NCBI RefSeq assembly: GCF_036785885.1
Contig: NC_092317.1
Location: 3,040,501 to 3,104,500, forward strand
Source of the DNA: Coffea arabica
Lineage: Eukaryota; Streptophyta; Magnoliopsida; Gentianales; Rubiaceae
Length of the DNA stretch: 64,000 bases
Direction: 5' to 3'
Part shown: in pieces, positions 26,108 through 36,287 of the stretch
Layout: the number at the start of each line of letters is the position of its first letter
How positions within the stretch are numbered: the first letter of the stretch is position 1
Notes under the pieces: generated by a model
What the model was told of the DNA's origin: nothing
What the model saw: the letters and a program-made list of their open reading frames with translations, nothing else
Databases searched by the model: none
Made by a program: the position numbers and the translations under genes

Positions 26108-26194
26108 ATATTTTTACAGAAGCCAAGAGACTGAAAAAAAAAAAGAATAAAAAAAAAATCTAAATTCTTCCGCTGAGGTTGCAATTCACCATAC

Positions 26195-27562
26195 TTAATA
26201 TCGCCTTTCATACGACTGTCGCCGTTGCGCAGCACTTGGCGCAGTTGGTCGTGAAGTACTGGACTCGTGCCTTGATGGCGCAGTTGCTCGAGAAGAATTC
26301 GGGGCATCTCTAGCTGGTTGCAAAGAACTTGGGGAGTGTGTCGATGGCACATTTGCGGGCAAAGAATTTCCGATATGTCTTGATGGTACGCTTGGTCTCA
26401 AAAAGGATGGCACAGTTGGTCTCCAAGAACTTGACGTGTGTCTTGATGGTGCAGTTGGTCCAGAAGAGCTTGGCATATCTCTTGATCGCGCAATTGGTCG
26501 GGAAGAATTTCCGCTATGTCTTGATGGCGCACTTTCATTCCAGTTTCGGTTCAAAGTCTCCGGGTGATAATCGGGGCTTGATCTTGATCTTGTAGATCTA
26601 TTAAGCAAGCTACTACCAGTTCTTGCACTGCCAGAGCTTCTGCCCTCATCCCAAGGATAAAAAGATAAGTCGTTCAAAAATGAAAAAGAGAATTCGACTT
26701 CGGAATGCAAATCAATTAACGTGTCACCATACACACTTTCTTCATCCTCAGACTCGGAATGAATTCCACTGAAGAAGTCGTCAAAGAAAACACCTGCTGA
26801 CCAGTGCCCTTCAAAGGGATCATCATCTTGATTTAAGTCATACCACCCAGGAGGGTCATCTCCGTCCAAGTCAGATCCAAACTGTGACTGGTATGCACTC
26901 AGGGTGTCTCCGAGATCCCTCTGGCGCTCCAGCCTTGCCCAGTCAGATTGGCGCTGTGGGTCAGCCTCAGAGGGCCTGACAGAAGGATGTTTACACCTAG
27001 CATGCTTTCTTAGTTCATCATAATTCCCAATGAAATCACACGACTCCATAGAACAACTTCTTACTTTGGTATTCATGTACTTGCGAGCAGCCTCTATGAC
27101 AATCCATCCACTGATCTGGCCCCGACAAAGAGGGCAGGTGTGTTCCAGTGCTTGTACCCCTAAGGAACTATTTGGCTGCAATGATGTTTGTCTCCCTCCC
27201 CCATTACCACCTCCATTACGATAAAGCATCCACGTCAAAAATTCATCATCTGGTCGAGCAGTTGAATCTGCCGTTGGAATTGATGATTTGCGATATTGAT
27301 CGAGGCAATTTGAATGCCTGTGGCTTGTATCACACATATATGGACAACAACCCTTTTCACGAGATGAACAGATTAACAGGACAGCATTGTGCGGATGCTC
27401 CATACAGATGGGACACCTAGCTTCTTCCCACTCATTTTCATCTAAAGAAGGTGGCAAAGAAGCATCCAACTTGTTGCTGTTCAAATCTCTTGAGCCACGA
27501 TTATAAGGAGATACCCTTGACTGACTAGAAGATAACCGGTTCACCCTTCTATCTTTTGGCAT
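26195..27562 (-). CDS. DUF1644 C2H2/RING-like zinc-finger protein
   Basis: A single coding exon of 455 residues. The start at 27560-27562 (MPKDRRVNRLSSSQSRVSPY) matches the conserved family start; an in-frame ATG six codons upstream is less likely. Two Cys-rich parts follow: CPIC (50-53) with CCPYMCDTSHRHSNCL, and CPLC (143-146) followed by a C-x4-C-x12-H zinc-binding segment near 169-192. The middle (about 220-300) is strongly acidic with Gly-Trp-Tyr. The C-terminal 110 residues are Ser/Pro/Arg-rich and consist of at least five imperfect repeats around APSRH and RPT. DUF1644 proteins are plant-specific; some rice members respond to ABA and salt stress. The biochemical role is unknown. The gene probably has a leader intron of about 1.85 kb (roughly 27640-29496). 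Confidence 0.88.
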   Translation of the reverse strand: MPKDRRVNRLSSSQSRVSPYNRGSRDLNSNKLDASLPPSLDENEWEEARCPICMEHPHNAVLLICSSREKGCCPYMCDTSHRHSNCLDQYRKSSIPTADSTARPDDEFLTWMLYRNGGGNGGGRQTSLQPNSSLGVQALEHTCPLCRGQISGWIVIEAARKYMNTKVRSCSMESCDFIGNYDELRKHARCKHPSVRPSEADPQRQSDWARLERQRDLGDTLSAYQSQFGSDLDGDDPPGWYDLNQDDDPFEGHWSAGVFFDDFFSGIHSESEDEESVYGDTLIDLHSEVEFSFSFLNDLSFYPWDEGRSSGSARTGSSLLNRSTRSRSSPDYHPETLNRNWNESAPSRHSGNSSRPIARSRDMPSSSGPTAPSRHTSSSWRPTVPSFLRPSVPSRHIGNSLPANVPSTHSPSSLQPARDAPNSSRATAPSRHESSTSRPTAPSAAQRRQSYERRY

Positions 27563-28170
27563 CTCAGATGATGTGAACAAGTTGCAGCAATAAAATATTC
27601 TTCAACGTAATAGAAAAGTTGTTGAAAGACAACTTACAACCTGAAAAATTCAAAGCTACTGAGATGCCTGGATAAACTATCAAAAAAGTTGTTTCAAAAG
27701 ACAGATTGATATTGCACGGATAAGGAGTCAGCAGAGTTAAGATTTCCTACAGAGGCAAAGCATAAACTTTAGAGAATAGAGATGATCCCAAGTGGCAAGT
27801 CAAAGAAACTTATAGATGCAAACTCTCTTGATTAACTAGCTGATTGACACATGAAGAGAGACACCATGGCTTAAACTAAAAGCATTTGTTAAAGAAACTT
27901 CAACCCTTGCGCTGAAATAAGAACCACAGAGATTAGACTAAGCATGGGAGAGGTCAGTCTTTCCTTGATGAATGTGCTTGGCTTGTTTATAGACAGTTAT
28001 TTACCTAGTAAGGCATGACACATTTGTTGATACAGTATCAAACAGATATGCACAAAACATTTTCAGAGCATGAACTCTTGGCAACCACATTCTGAAAACC
28101 CCGACCCCTGAAATTAACTACAGATTGGACTAGTGATTGAATATCAGCAAGAGTCTGCCGATTCCAAGTC

Positions 28171-29018
28171 AAAACAAAATATACTATAACTAGGCTTCCC
28201 TTTCTTTCCCTCCACCACAAGTAAGATTTCATCTGAATTTTGTCTAGATGGCTGGAGAACATAAATTGCTTAACAAATGATGCAGTCAATTAAATTGCTT
28301 AACAAACCATGCAGTCAGATAAATTGCTTATGGTTTTTATCCAGCCTGGAACATAATGCCGAATTAAGTAAGCTGGAACTGAATACATAAGAAGACCTCC
28401 TTAAATTTCCAAGCTAATAAACAAACAGCAAGCAAGAAAATGCCAACCAAATTATCCTTGGCCTAACATGTCAAATTCAGATTTCAAATATCTTCATTGA
28501 AACTGATATAAATTGCTTCCTTCATACTTCATCACCTCTTCACATCCAGCCACCCAACCCCACCCCCACCCCCCCCCCCAAAAAAAAAAAAGGCAAAACA
28601 AAATATACTATAACTAGGCTTCCCTTTCTTTCCCTCCACCACAAGTAAGATTTCATCTGAATTTTGTCTAGATGGCTGGAGAAGATAAATTGCTTAACAA
28701 ATGACGAAGTCAAATAAATTGCTTAACAAACCATGCAGTCAGATAAATTGCTTATGGTTTTTATCCAGCCTGCAACATAATGCCGAATTAAGTAAGCTGG
28801 AATTGAATACATAAGAAGACCTCCTTAAATTTCCAAGCTAATAAACAAACAGCAAGCAAGAAAATGCCAACCAAATTATCCTTGGCCTAACATGTCAAAT
28901 TCAGATTTCAAATATCTTCATTGAAACTGATATAAATTGCTTCCTTCATACTTCATCACCTCTTCACATCCACCCACCCCACCCCACCCCACCCCCCCAA
29001 CCCCCCCCCCCCCCCACC
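28171..29018. repeat. 424-bp tandem duplication in the DUF1644 leader intron
   Basis: 28171-28594 is repeated directly at 28595-29018 with only about ten differences by eye, for example CAGGCTTCC blocks unchanged and GATGCAGTC against GACGAAGTC. Each unit starts at AAAACAAAATATACTATAAC and ends in a run of C followed by a run of A. The high identity suggests a recent event. An inner repeat around AAATTGCTTAACAAA occurs twice within each unit. Confidence 0.88.
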
Positions 29019-29640
29019 AAAAAAAAAAAGGCAAACCAATCCCAACCCCAAGCACCTGTTATGTATATAATCAATTGAAAGCAGAAATCTTGGGACCAGT
29101 TATATTCCATTTCCGCTAAAACTGAAAACTAATTACCAACAAGATAGCCTCCCCCCCCCCACGCCAAAAAAAACCCACACAAAAAAAAAAAAAATCACTC
29201 CCAAGCTATTTTGACTTCCTTGATGAATAATCCGCCAAGACATGAACTTGCAGCATTAGAGTCAAACTAGAGCTTAATACCCATCTCAGACAGATAAACG
29301 TCTAAACCCTCTATTCTTCAGACCCAAGAAAAATCATCAATAACAATATTCTTATCTATCACATACGAGTGCAAAAAAACTTCAATATCTACTACACAGG
29401 AATTAAAAAAAAAAAGACTTCAATAAAGCGAGGAGAACCAATTTTTTCTTTTCTGATTAACTGTACAACGTAAAAGCTAAGACAAAGAAAGTGATTAACC
29501 TCGTCTGAGAAGAAGTCGAATTGCAGGCGGGACTTGGTCAAAAGAAAGGGTAGGGTACTCCCGAAATTTTAACGTCGGCAGCTTCGAGGGGAAGAAGGTT
29601 TCCAAGAATGTCAGAATTCGTAAGCACCCACTCACCTGAG
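29019..29640. other. 5' leader region of the DUF1644 gene
   Basis: The rest of the leader intron, with C-tract/A-tract runs (28996-29031, 29151-29193), and a probable non-coding first exon near 29497-29660 whose donor reads GAG/GTTAAT on the minus strand. The plus-strand open frame at 29608-29925 overlaps this promoter and is not supported as a gene. Confidence 0.45.
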
Positions 29641-29699
29641 TCACCTCACCCTGTCTTGAATAATCAACGGAAATGGTCGACTAGCCTTTTTGCTGGATG

Positions 29700-29707
29700 T
29701 ATTTATA
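29700..29707 (-). promoter_or_regulatory. TATA box of the DUF1644 gene
   Basis: On the minus strand it reads TATAAATA, about 40-60 bases upstream of the probable first leader exon. Copies of TGGGC, a core also found in plant site II elements, lie at 29826-29840, and the palindrome CAATTGGCCCAATTG is near 30006-30020. Confidence 0.45.
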
Positions 29708-30103
29708 CAGGAGGACTGGAGGAGGAGGATATGGGATTTTTGAAGACCAAATTGCCCTTAAAATGGGGTTGGGTGAAGTTGGCTCAACAACTATTGGATT
29801 GCAATTATAAATCAACTTCGTTCTTAATGGGCTTATTGGGCACCTCAGCTATTCCCAAGAAACTGGATTGCAGACAATTTAAGCTCCTAGAAGAAAATTT
29901 TTTTAACATGGTAAGCCTGGTATAATATTTAATTTGTAGTCCAGAAACTGCTTGAGGGTTCGTGACGGAAACACGTAGCAATCCTTCTTCAGAGAAAGGC
30001 CAGTACAATTGGCCCAATTGTATTATTGGTACAGTTCTTGGACCTTTTTTCAAGAAAAAGCGTTGTACGTTTATAATTATGATTGTATTAAATTATTAAA
30101 TTA

Positions 30104-30379
30104 GGTTATATTTGATAACTCAATTCAGCGTTTAAAGTTAATGGATTCATATCTTAATATATTCAAACGCGTTTGTTAATAAAAAATTGAATATCTGAAT
30201 TAATTACGTGGCACTGAATTTTTTTAGACAAAATTTATTCCCAAAATTAAGTGATAAGTTATTTATTTATTACTAAATGCGATATATATACTCAAATTTA
30301 TTTGATTTAATACTTAATAATTCAATATCTTAATGGATTCATATTTCAGTTTTCAGACTTCAGTTTTATCAAATGCACC
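30104..30379 (+). mobile_element. Small TIR element (MITE), copy B
   Basis: The ends GGTTATATTTGATAACTCA and, in reverse, GGTGCATTTGATAAAACTG are inverted relatives. The body shares ordered blocks (TTAATGGATTCATAT, TTGAATATCTGAATTAATTA, TTAGTATTTA-like) with 59250-59507 and with the fragment at 1-119. It has no coding capacity. No exact target duplication was identified. A hAT-derived MITE is likely. Confidence 0.6.
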
Positions 30380-31052
30380 ATTATTGTACAAAAACAAAAA
30401 TGATATGTATAATAAAGAAATGTAAGTATAGACCTAACCATGAAAAATGTACAAACCACACAATTATAATTGTACTAAAATCCCAATTGTACCGGCCCCT
30501 TCTCCCAATCCTTCTTAACTTTTGTCCTAGTAATTTAAAGGGTTTTCCTTTTTTTTTTTTTCTTTTATATGTGCTACGAAACATTTATCGAAAAACTTGA
30601 ATAAATTCATTGACTTTGATATATTAAACCAGAGCTTCGTTGGCAATGTAAAATTATTGCTAAGGAGAGGATTTTGCATCTGATTGTAATAAAAGGCGCT
30701 AACAAGATGCCTTGTGACCACATAGCATTCTCTCATTACTTTTTTCACGGTTTTACCTTTTTTTTCTTGTTAAAAAAGAAGAAGAAGAAGAAAAAGACTC
30801 AGCGGTCGGTTGTTGAAACATGCTCAGCATCATCCAATGCCTGTATGGAAATTGTTGTCCACAAGAACAGAAAAAGCAAATATTTAATCCGTCATGAAGG
30901 GTAAACCATCTAGTGCAAAAATTTGAAGGCGAAAACATTTTAGCAGCTATGGAAACATATTCTCTTCACAAGTCCACCTAAGAGATTTCCCTCAAGTCAT
31001 CTGATATACTGTATATCATCCAGGTGAAATGGCCGCCGCACAAGTATCTACA
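30380..31052. other. Spacer between BADC and the DUF1644 promoter
   Basis: This holds the 3' UTR side of BADC and A/T-rich sequence, including an AAG repeat (30774-30796). No gene was seen. Confidence 0.5.
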
Positions 31053-34000
31053 CTAGAGATTCTTTATCCCTGGGAATGAAGGAAGGATTGCAATAAGAGC
31101 ATCACCGTATCCAACAGGTTCTGCATTATGACACACAACTTATCAAGATGTTTAAACCCTAAAAACACACAAGAGTGAAGACTAAAGAGAGAAGCATACC
31201 ACCGTCTTCTCGAAGTATTTTGACAACCTCTCCAGATACGTCAGACTGAAAGTAGGGGGAAAGAATGTATATAAATAACTCTCACTGTCTAGTAGATATG
31301 GGCTGCAACTAGTTATTCATGAGCCAAGGAAACTAAAAGTGGGAAGAAACAGATGGTCAAGGCCGAACCTCGATAGGAATCTCGCCGCCCAGCTGTTCAA
31401 TGAAGCATAGCACTTGGCCCTCTTTTACCTGTTGCTTCTGTGGAGCAAATTGGATAAGTTTGTCAATGTTATGTAATAGGCAGCTTTAACATAGAATTAA
31501 CAGAGAAATTACAGTAATGCATTCTTACAGGAGTATTTAGAACAGAAGCATAAGCTTAGCCATGTGAAAAATTCAAGTATAGCCAAACCAAACTAATGAA
31601 AGAACTCATGTGCAGAAAAGCAAGTGAAAATCATTCTCTGCTTTAACTGTTTATGCTTCAGCTGAAAATAACAGAGACCAAAAAATTAAAAAAAATATCC
31701 TAATATCCTAATTTAAAAGATATAACAGGATATACTTCTGTCAAAGACTCAAAACTAGCAACCTTTTGCAGCAACCTATACATGTTCAATTTCGGGGGGA
31801 AAAGGAACTTAATGCAGTGGACAAGGATAAGAGTCCACAGAAGGCAGGTAGGGGTTCAAGCAGGCACCCTTGTATGATAAGGATATCAGAAAATGTTTGC
31901 CATACCTCAAAGCTTTGGCACAGCATAGAGTTGTACCAGTCAAATTCCATTCTAATCCTATTACCTCCTATCATCTAATAGTCCATCATCTCCAGAAGTT
32001 ATTGTATAATAGCATTTAAATTTACAAATTGACTTGCCGTGATATAAGATGAAAAAGCACGTCCACAACATTTTGATGAGTAAAAAATGCATTGTGTTTC
32101 TACCAAGTAGAGGCAATAGATCAAGAATCATCCAGACTGCATTGAGTAAGTAATTAACATGAACATGCAAGAGGTGCACCTTTTTACAAGACGGAGGAGC
32201 ACGCTTTCCCTTTATAGTCCTTGATCTCCTAAAAAATCCCACCTGCACATGTCACATGCTTAGCATCTGGAAAATTAGCAATGGTAAAAGTTATCAAGCA
32301 AACAGAAATTATAACATTCTCACCCTTGGAGATTGAAGCATCACAAGGCCTTCATCTGCTGCCTTAACCAGTGATGTCTGTATATCACTTGGAGAAGGTT
32401 CCGATTTGGAGATGGCCAAGGATGTTGATGACGCAGATCCATTCTCATTAGGTACATCAATGGCTGTATTAACACTAATTGGAGCAGAAGCTGGAGTTGG
32501 CACAGCCAAGTTCCTCATCACATACAGTCTAAATCCACCAAGCTGACAGTCACAAACAGAAGGGTCGAAGGAAAAAAAGATCATAAGTTAGGCTTCTTTT
32601 GTTGTGGGAGGGAAGCATCTAAATAAGGTCCTAGTACATGGCCTCTTATCCAAATAAATAGGAGTTCTGATCGAGGAGATGCAATATAAAACTTCTCTTT
32701 CCCAAACCAGCCTTTCTGTGGAGGGTGGGGGTAGGTAGGGTTTATGTTGGGGAAAAAAGGTGCTCACTTTTAGTTCAAGCTCCGCAATTGAGGTTGTATC
32801 ACATACTTCCTTGATGAGTGATTCCACCTGTACAAATGAAACTCTCAGTAACATTAAATTCAAAAGACACAAAATATTCCTAATGTGGTAAAGAAAGACT
32901 TCTATTCAAACTCACAGATGCAAATAAGAAATAAATCATAGGATATTCAAGAGTTACTCTTCTACATGTAAAGGAAACAAAAAGAAGAACAAACTAGTTT
33001 ACTTTAATAGCCTCAACGGACTTTTATATAGAAACATGTAATACAGATTCACACATTGTTCGACAAAATAATCTTCTTTTATGACTCGAACTTAGCATGT
33101 AATCTCCTTCTCTACCCATTCATTTAATTTGTATTTCCTTGATCCTAGGAATCTTTTAAGAACATAAAAATCAAGTTAGAGTCCTCCATGAGTCTAAAAG
33201 CAACTATTTTATTCTTAGACTTCCAAGTTCCATGAAACAATATGATAAGTGCCCTCCATTTTACAATGACATCTAAACTTCAAAGAGCTTGCTAAGCAGC
33301 ATAACGCAATACGGAGTTAGTCCGTGGGATTAAAATGTTTCTATTACCAAATATAAGTGAAACAACAATATTCCATGAACAAGAGCGGAAGAATGAGGAA
33401 CCCAAAACTACACAAGCAATTGATACTGTTTCCATGTAAACAAGCAAATGCATATTTTTACATAGTCTATGATGCAACATCAAGGTGATTATACCTCGAA
33501 CGAATTCAGAATGAGTTTGCTCGCTCCATTAGAGGATCTAATACCTTCAGGAGAATCATCTGTTTTTGCAGTGATCGTCACTTGCCAAAACCAAAGAATA
33601 AACAGTGAATACTGAAAGCAGAATCTGGAGTCAGACTGAAGATTTATCATATGAGAAGTAATCAACATCCAAAGAGAAACAGGTAAACAATACTGTACAA
33701 ACCTGTACACTGTGCAACCAGATGGGTTAGCTCACAAATAAATAAGGCGTCTCTGACCAAGACGAGCAAATACAGAAACAATGTACAAAGAAGTGCTTCA
33801 CCAAACTACGTAATTGGGTGATGACCAATGCACATGCTAATTGCTTAGTATCTCAAGTAGATGGTAATCTTTTCAGTGCGAGCAACTAATAAGACAAGCA
33901 CGAAACTGAGAAAGACACTTTTGAAAATGTAAATAAGGAACAATCACAAAAAGTTCCTCAATTTTGTATGATGGAGCAATGCATTAGGATTAAAAAAACA

Positions 34001-34475
34001 CTACTCACAGATAGCCTCAGAAGCTGAAAATTTGCACCCTGCAACAGCCCTTCTCGACCTAGCCGATACTATTTCCAAGCCATCAAACTGATTGAATTTT
34101 AAAATTCCTACTGGAAAACCATTCAAGGGCTGTAATGCACTGAACTTGGGTCTGGCAGAACCCAGATTCAAGCTTGATATCTTAAGTCCTGAAGCCCCAA
34201 AACCACCTAGAACATACAAGCACGTGAATAGCATTAGTCATATGCCCTTCAAACCATCCGAGAAGATTGATATATGGAGAATTAAATAAGCAATAAAAAC
34301 TGACGACAACAGAAAAAGAGACGGACGGAACCAATCAAAAGCAATTCTAAACTGAATCTTTAACATTCAACTTAACAAGAATGAATTTTTACTTAATCTA
34401 CTGATGATAATAGCGATGCAAAGGTACATTACAAAATTTAAATGTAAAGGGCGTGCGGGGCTTACATGCAGCCAT
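31053..34475 (-). CDS. BADC: Biotin/lipoyl attachment domain-containing (BADC) protein, plastid ACCase regulator
   Basis: Nine exons on the minus strand: 34466-34475, 34009-34206, 33495-33580, 32768-32827, 32324-32542, 32180-32242, 31369-31437, 31200-31245, 31053-31120, closing at 272 residues. Residues 1 to about 65 are Ser/Arg/Lys-rich, as in a plastid transit peptide. The middle (about 99-130) holds VESLIKEVCDTTSIAELEL and LGGFRLYV, then a Ser/Pro linker, then the C-terminal hammerhead domain from about residue 192 (VGFFRRSRTIKGKR to ILPSFPGIKNL). True BCCP subunits carry the biotinylated Lys in AMKM; here the position reads IEQLGGEIP (225-233), so it cannot be biotinylated. Arabidopsis BADCs replace BCCP in plastid acetyl-CoA carboxylase and reduce its activity. 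The first coding exon is only 10 bases, and the exon-3 acceptor could alternatively be 18 bases further in. Confidence 0.92.
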
Positions 34476-34610
34476 GGAAGAGTGATGATCTTTCCGGGGA
34501 GTCAACAAAATTTGTTCAGGAGAAAAAGGCCCGGAATAATCAGAGCATAAGTCTTTCTTTTTTCTGCTTATCTGTATCTCTTTTTGTTTACTTTGATGGG
34601 ATGTTGAAGC

Positions 34611-34682
34611 GGGAGGGGGAGGGGGAGGGGAGCGGGAGGGGGAGGGGCAAGAGGAAGGGGAGGAGGAAGAGGGGAGCGAGAG
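34611..34682 (+). promoter_or_regulatory. G-run tract, possible G-quadruplex, upstream of BADC
   Basis: At least six runs of three to five G separated by one to three bases occur within 70 bases, starting 136 bases upstream of the BADC start. The G-rich strand is opposite to the BADC mRNA. The pattern satisfies the usual G-quadruplex rule; whether it folds or acts is unknown. Confidence 0.4.
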
Positions 34683-35640
34683 AGGTTTGCACCTTGCTGG
34701 GTTATACAGTAAACTGGTTTGTCAGTTTTTGAGTACCAGAGAGATACGGAAGAGCCGCAAAATGTTTCGGCCGTGTGTTTTCACTTTTCAGTCAGGATGC
34801 AAGTAACAAGTAAACAGCATAAAAACACAGGCATAATTTTCAGAAAATGTAATTCTGGCCCCAAAGTTAGGTTCTCTTTAATTTAACTCCACAAAAATTC
34901 CGCAACACCCATGGAAGTTGGAAGTTGGAAGTTGGAACCATACAGGGGCAGTAATTATTAAGGCTGATTGAAATCGAATGGCATCGCCAGCCTGGCAAAT
35001 TTGTTTGAATGATATTTGATTTCCACTAAGTTACTACAATTATTAGGTGGTGAATATTTATTTTCTACTAAATTACTACGATTATTATTAGCTGGTGAAC
35101 TTTGAATATGTTTAGGTAAAACTAGTCATACTCAATTGGTACATGCTAAGGAAGACAATAAAAAATTTCCCAACAATTTTATACAAGATTTACAAGAATA
35201 ATCCATCTTGTAGCGTATACTTATGGTGTATTTCTTTTAGATATATCTATTGTAAAAACTCATTAAATAAAAAAAGGGCATTTAATGTTCCATGGGGTTT
35301 GTAATAGAACACCAAAACAAAAGTTGATACTTATAAGATATTTTTTTAATCTCAATCTCATTGTAATGAGATTGTGACTTTTTACTGTTGATAATTTGAT
35401 AGACATTAGTTATACATGCAAATGAAATTGTGCATTAAATAAATTAAACTTGATGAGCGATCATAACTTCTTGTAATGAGCTATTCCTATACAATTGCAC
35501 CAAATAATCTATTGCAATTTTCTTGGTTAGCTCATGTATCATCTCGTTTATTTCGATTAATGGGGAAGAAGAACGTAGTAATAATAGCAAGTAAATAAGT
35601 GGAGAAGTTCATTACAAAAAAAGTGGATGAAAATAAACAG
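34683..35640. other. AT-rich spacer between the divergent BADC and BRCC36 genes
   Basis: No gene, RNA or clear repeat was seen apart from a short GGAAGTTG triplication (34913-34936). Confidence 0.5.
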
Positions 35641-35642
35641 TA

Positions 35643-35975
35643 ATCCCTCCGTCCCATTTTGATAGTCCTGTTTTCCTTTTTCGTTTGTCCCAAATTGTAG
35701 TCCACTTTCCAATTGAAGAATGTAGTTGTATTTTAATTTTTCTAAAATACCCTTATTCAATGTAAGTTGTTATTATTATAAACCTATCCCATTTAATGAG
35801 AGTTGATTCTTTTTTTACTATCAATTCAAGTTCCCATAAAGTTGTACTCTAATTAATTAATGTGAGGGTATTTTAAGAAAATAGCTACCTAAATTAATTG
35901 TTCCAACAAAGTTAACAACTTTTTATTAAACTGCGTGAAAAAGAAATCAGGACTATCAAAGTGGGACGGAGGGAG
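35643..35975 (+). mobile_element. Stowaway-type MITE (Tc1/mariner), copy 1
   Basis: The ends are ATCCCTCCGTCCCA and, in reverse, CTCCCTCCGTCCCA, flanked by TA on both sides (35641-35642, 35976-35977). These are the signature ends and target duplication of plant Stowaway elements. It is 333 bp and non-coding. It lies about 310 bases upstream of the BRCC36 start codon. A second copy, inverted, is at 43727-44039. Confidence 0.88.
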
Positions 35976-36287
35976 TAGAAAGTAAAGAACTTGAAAAAGG
36001 AGGAGGAAAATCTTGACAGACCAAGACAATGGACGGACTTGATTAATTGGTGCAGTTCAACTCATCTCCCATCAGCCACACACTATAACTACTCTGACTC
36101 ACCTTGCAAGTTCCGTCAGGCAGCCTAAGTTTGAGTTTGGGAGTCCCTTCGATCTCTCTTTTATTTGTTCCCCGGTTTGTTTGGTTTAGTTCTGCAGAAC
36201 CCCTCTTCTTCCCTCCTGCACATACAAATATAGGACAATCAACATTGCAGCTTTTAAGAAGACAAAGCAGCAATTTTGAGACCGAGG

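Noticed and set aside
29608-29925. A 105-codon plus-strand gene
   Set aside because: It overlaps the DUF1644 promoter and leader, has no recognisable domain and no splice partner.
32588-32872. A separate small gene in the BADC region
   Set aside because: It is intron sequence plus BADC exon 4 in a neighbouring frame.
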